DNA of 5,168 nt from Candidatus Brocadiaceae bacterium (GTDB taxonomy: Bacteria > Planctomycetota > Brocadiia > SM23-32), in contig PUNP01000932.1 in the NCBI GenBank assembly GCA_003551785.1, positions 1 to 5,168 of the forward strand, given 5' to 3'. Shown here piece after piece: positions 4,566 to 5,168 of the stretch; within the stretch, counting starts at the first letter, position 1, and the number at the start of each line of letters is the position of its first letter. Position numbers and translations under genes: made by a program. The notes below the pieces were generated by a model that saw only the letters and a list, made by a program, of their open reading frames with translations, ran no database searches and had not been told where the DNA came from.

Positions 4566-5168
4566 ATGCCTATATTGGAAAGCAGGGAACTGGTGAGGTA
4601 CTATGGTGATCACCTCGCCGTTGACCGTGTCAGTTTTGACGTGGAAAAGGGTGAAATATTTGGTTTTCTGGGGCCTAACGGCGCCGGCAAGACCACGACG
4701 GTCAGGATGATCACCGGGTTTTTCCATCCGTCCGGCGGAACCGCGATAGTGAACGGGCACGACGTTGTCGAGCAGCCGCTGGCCGCCCGGCGCCATATCG
4801 GGGTCGTGCCGGAAGAGGCCAATGTGTACGTTGACCTCTCCGTCTGGCAGAATGTCATGTTGATGGCCGAGCTGCACCGGATCGACAGGACAACCCGAAC
4901 CGAACGCGGACGCGAGCTGCTGGAAGCCTTCGGCCTCTTCGACAGAAAAGACCACGAGGGGCGCACGCTCTCGAAAGGACTCAAGCAGCGCCTGATGCTG
5001 TGCATGGCGCTGGTGAGCCGTCCGGTCGTGCTGTTTCTTGACGAACCGACATCGGGACTTGATGTGAAGAGTGCGCGGCTGATTCGCGACATAATTATCA
5101 GAATGAACAGGGAAGAGGATATGACCATTTTCCTCACGACCCACAACATCTCTGAAGCCGAGCAGATA
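4566..5168 (+). CDS. ABC exporter ATP-binding subunit (CcmA/NatA-like, COG1131), C-terminus cut by window edge
   Basis: The first 201 codons of a cytoplasmic ATPase subunit, open to the right edge; members are typically 240-320 residues. All nucleotide-binding motifs are present: Walker A GPNGAGKTT (36-44), Q-loop region VVPEEANVY (80-88), signature LSKGLKQRL (135-143), Walker B VVLFLDEP (154-161), D-loop SGLD (163-166), and H-loop His193 in TTHN. The pattern fits exporters of the multidrug, Na+ or polysaccharide type, where a permease gene usually follows; that gene would lie outside the window, so the substrate is unknown. Two departures are the Q-loop position, which reads Glu (E83 or E84) instead of Gln, and the signature, which has K137 and L139 in place of Gly and Gln. 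LSKG forms are common in this family. The start ATG has only a weak GAGA SD site (4555-4558), and no convincing promoter is seen between the upstream terminator and the start. Confidence 0.93.
   Translation, partial: MPILESRELVRYYGDHLAVDRVSFDVEKGEIFGFLGPNGAGKTTTVRMITGFFHPSGGTAIVNGHDVVEQPLAARRHIGVVPEEANVYVDLSVWQNVMLMAELHRIDRTTRTERGRELLEAFGLFDRKDHEGRTLSKGLKQRLMLCMALVSRPVVLFLDEPTSGLDVKSARLIRDIIIRMNREEDMTIFLTTHNISEAEQI

Noticed and set aside
4560..5149. Long open frames on the minus strand (194 and 179 codons) opposite the ABC gene
   Set aside because: They are antisense to a gene with every ABC ATPase motif in place and have no motif of their own.
1..5168. CRISPR array, tRNA, rRNA, toxin-antitoxin pair or retron-like system
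   Set aside because: No regularly spaced direct repeats, no tRNA or rRNA signature, no reverse transcriptase, and no small toxin-antitoxin gene pair were seen.

Overview
The window is bacterial. Genes are closely spaced, start on ATG behind purine-rich Shine-Dalgarno (SD) sites, and are bounded by sigma70-type promoters and two clear intrinsic terminators. A Gram-negative host is likely, because one protein has a signal peptide and a small, highly charged mature body of the kind found in the periplasm. Short palindromic repeats of the GACAGGC-loop-GCCTGTC type fill the gaps between genes. I associate such repeats loosely with PVC-group and deltaproteobacterial genomes, but the window does not fix a taxon.

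Layout from left to right. (1) Bases 1-1018, minus strand: a AAA_14/DUF4143 ATPase cut by the left edge, with its own promoter at 1057-1085. (2) Bases 1019-1535: no gene. This stretch holds the ATPase promoter, an imperfect hairpin (1130-1159), a 132-bp palindrome-rich element with 17-bp terminal inverted repeats (1199-1330), and the terminator of the next gene. (3) Bases 1536-1967, minus strand: a secreted Arg/Glu/Ala-rich protein of unknown function. (4) Bases 1968-2238: a divergent intergenic region with a perfect 14-bp palindrome. (5) Bases 2239-3813, plus strand: a monovalent cation:proton antiporter fused to a C-terminal universal stress protein (USP) domain. (6) Bases 3814-4217: no gene. 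This gap holds a second, inverted and split copy of the palindromic repeat, then a strong promoter and a leader that can fold into nested helices. (7) Bases 4218-4457, plus strand: a 79-residue Cys/His-rich protein made of two 35-residue repeats, closed by a strong terminator. (8) Base 4566 to the right edge, plus strand: the ATP-binding subunit of an ABC exporter, cut by the edge.

No multi-gene operon is visible inside the window. Each gene appears to be its own transcription unit, although the ABC gene probably continues into a permease gene beyond the edge. The antiporter and the charged secreted protein are divergent and may share control through the palindrome between them, so a joint envelope or ion-stress role is possible but unproven. 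The most unusual items are the duplicated Cys/His protein with its structured leader, the Ser-Asp pair replacing the expected Asp-Asp or Asn-Asp in the antiporter, and the palindromic arms shared by two dispersed repeats and one gene terminator. I did not find a recognisable defence island, CRISPR array, tRNA or rRNA.
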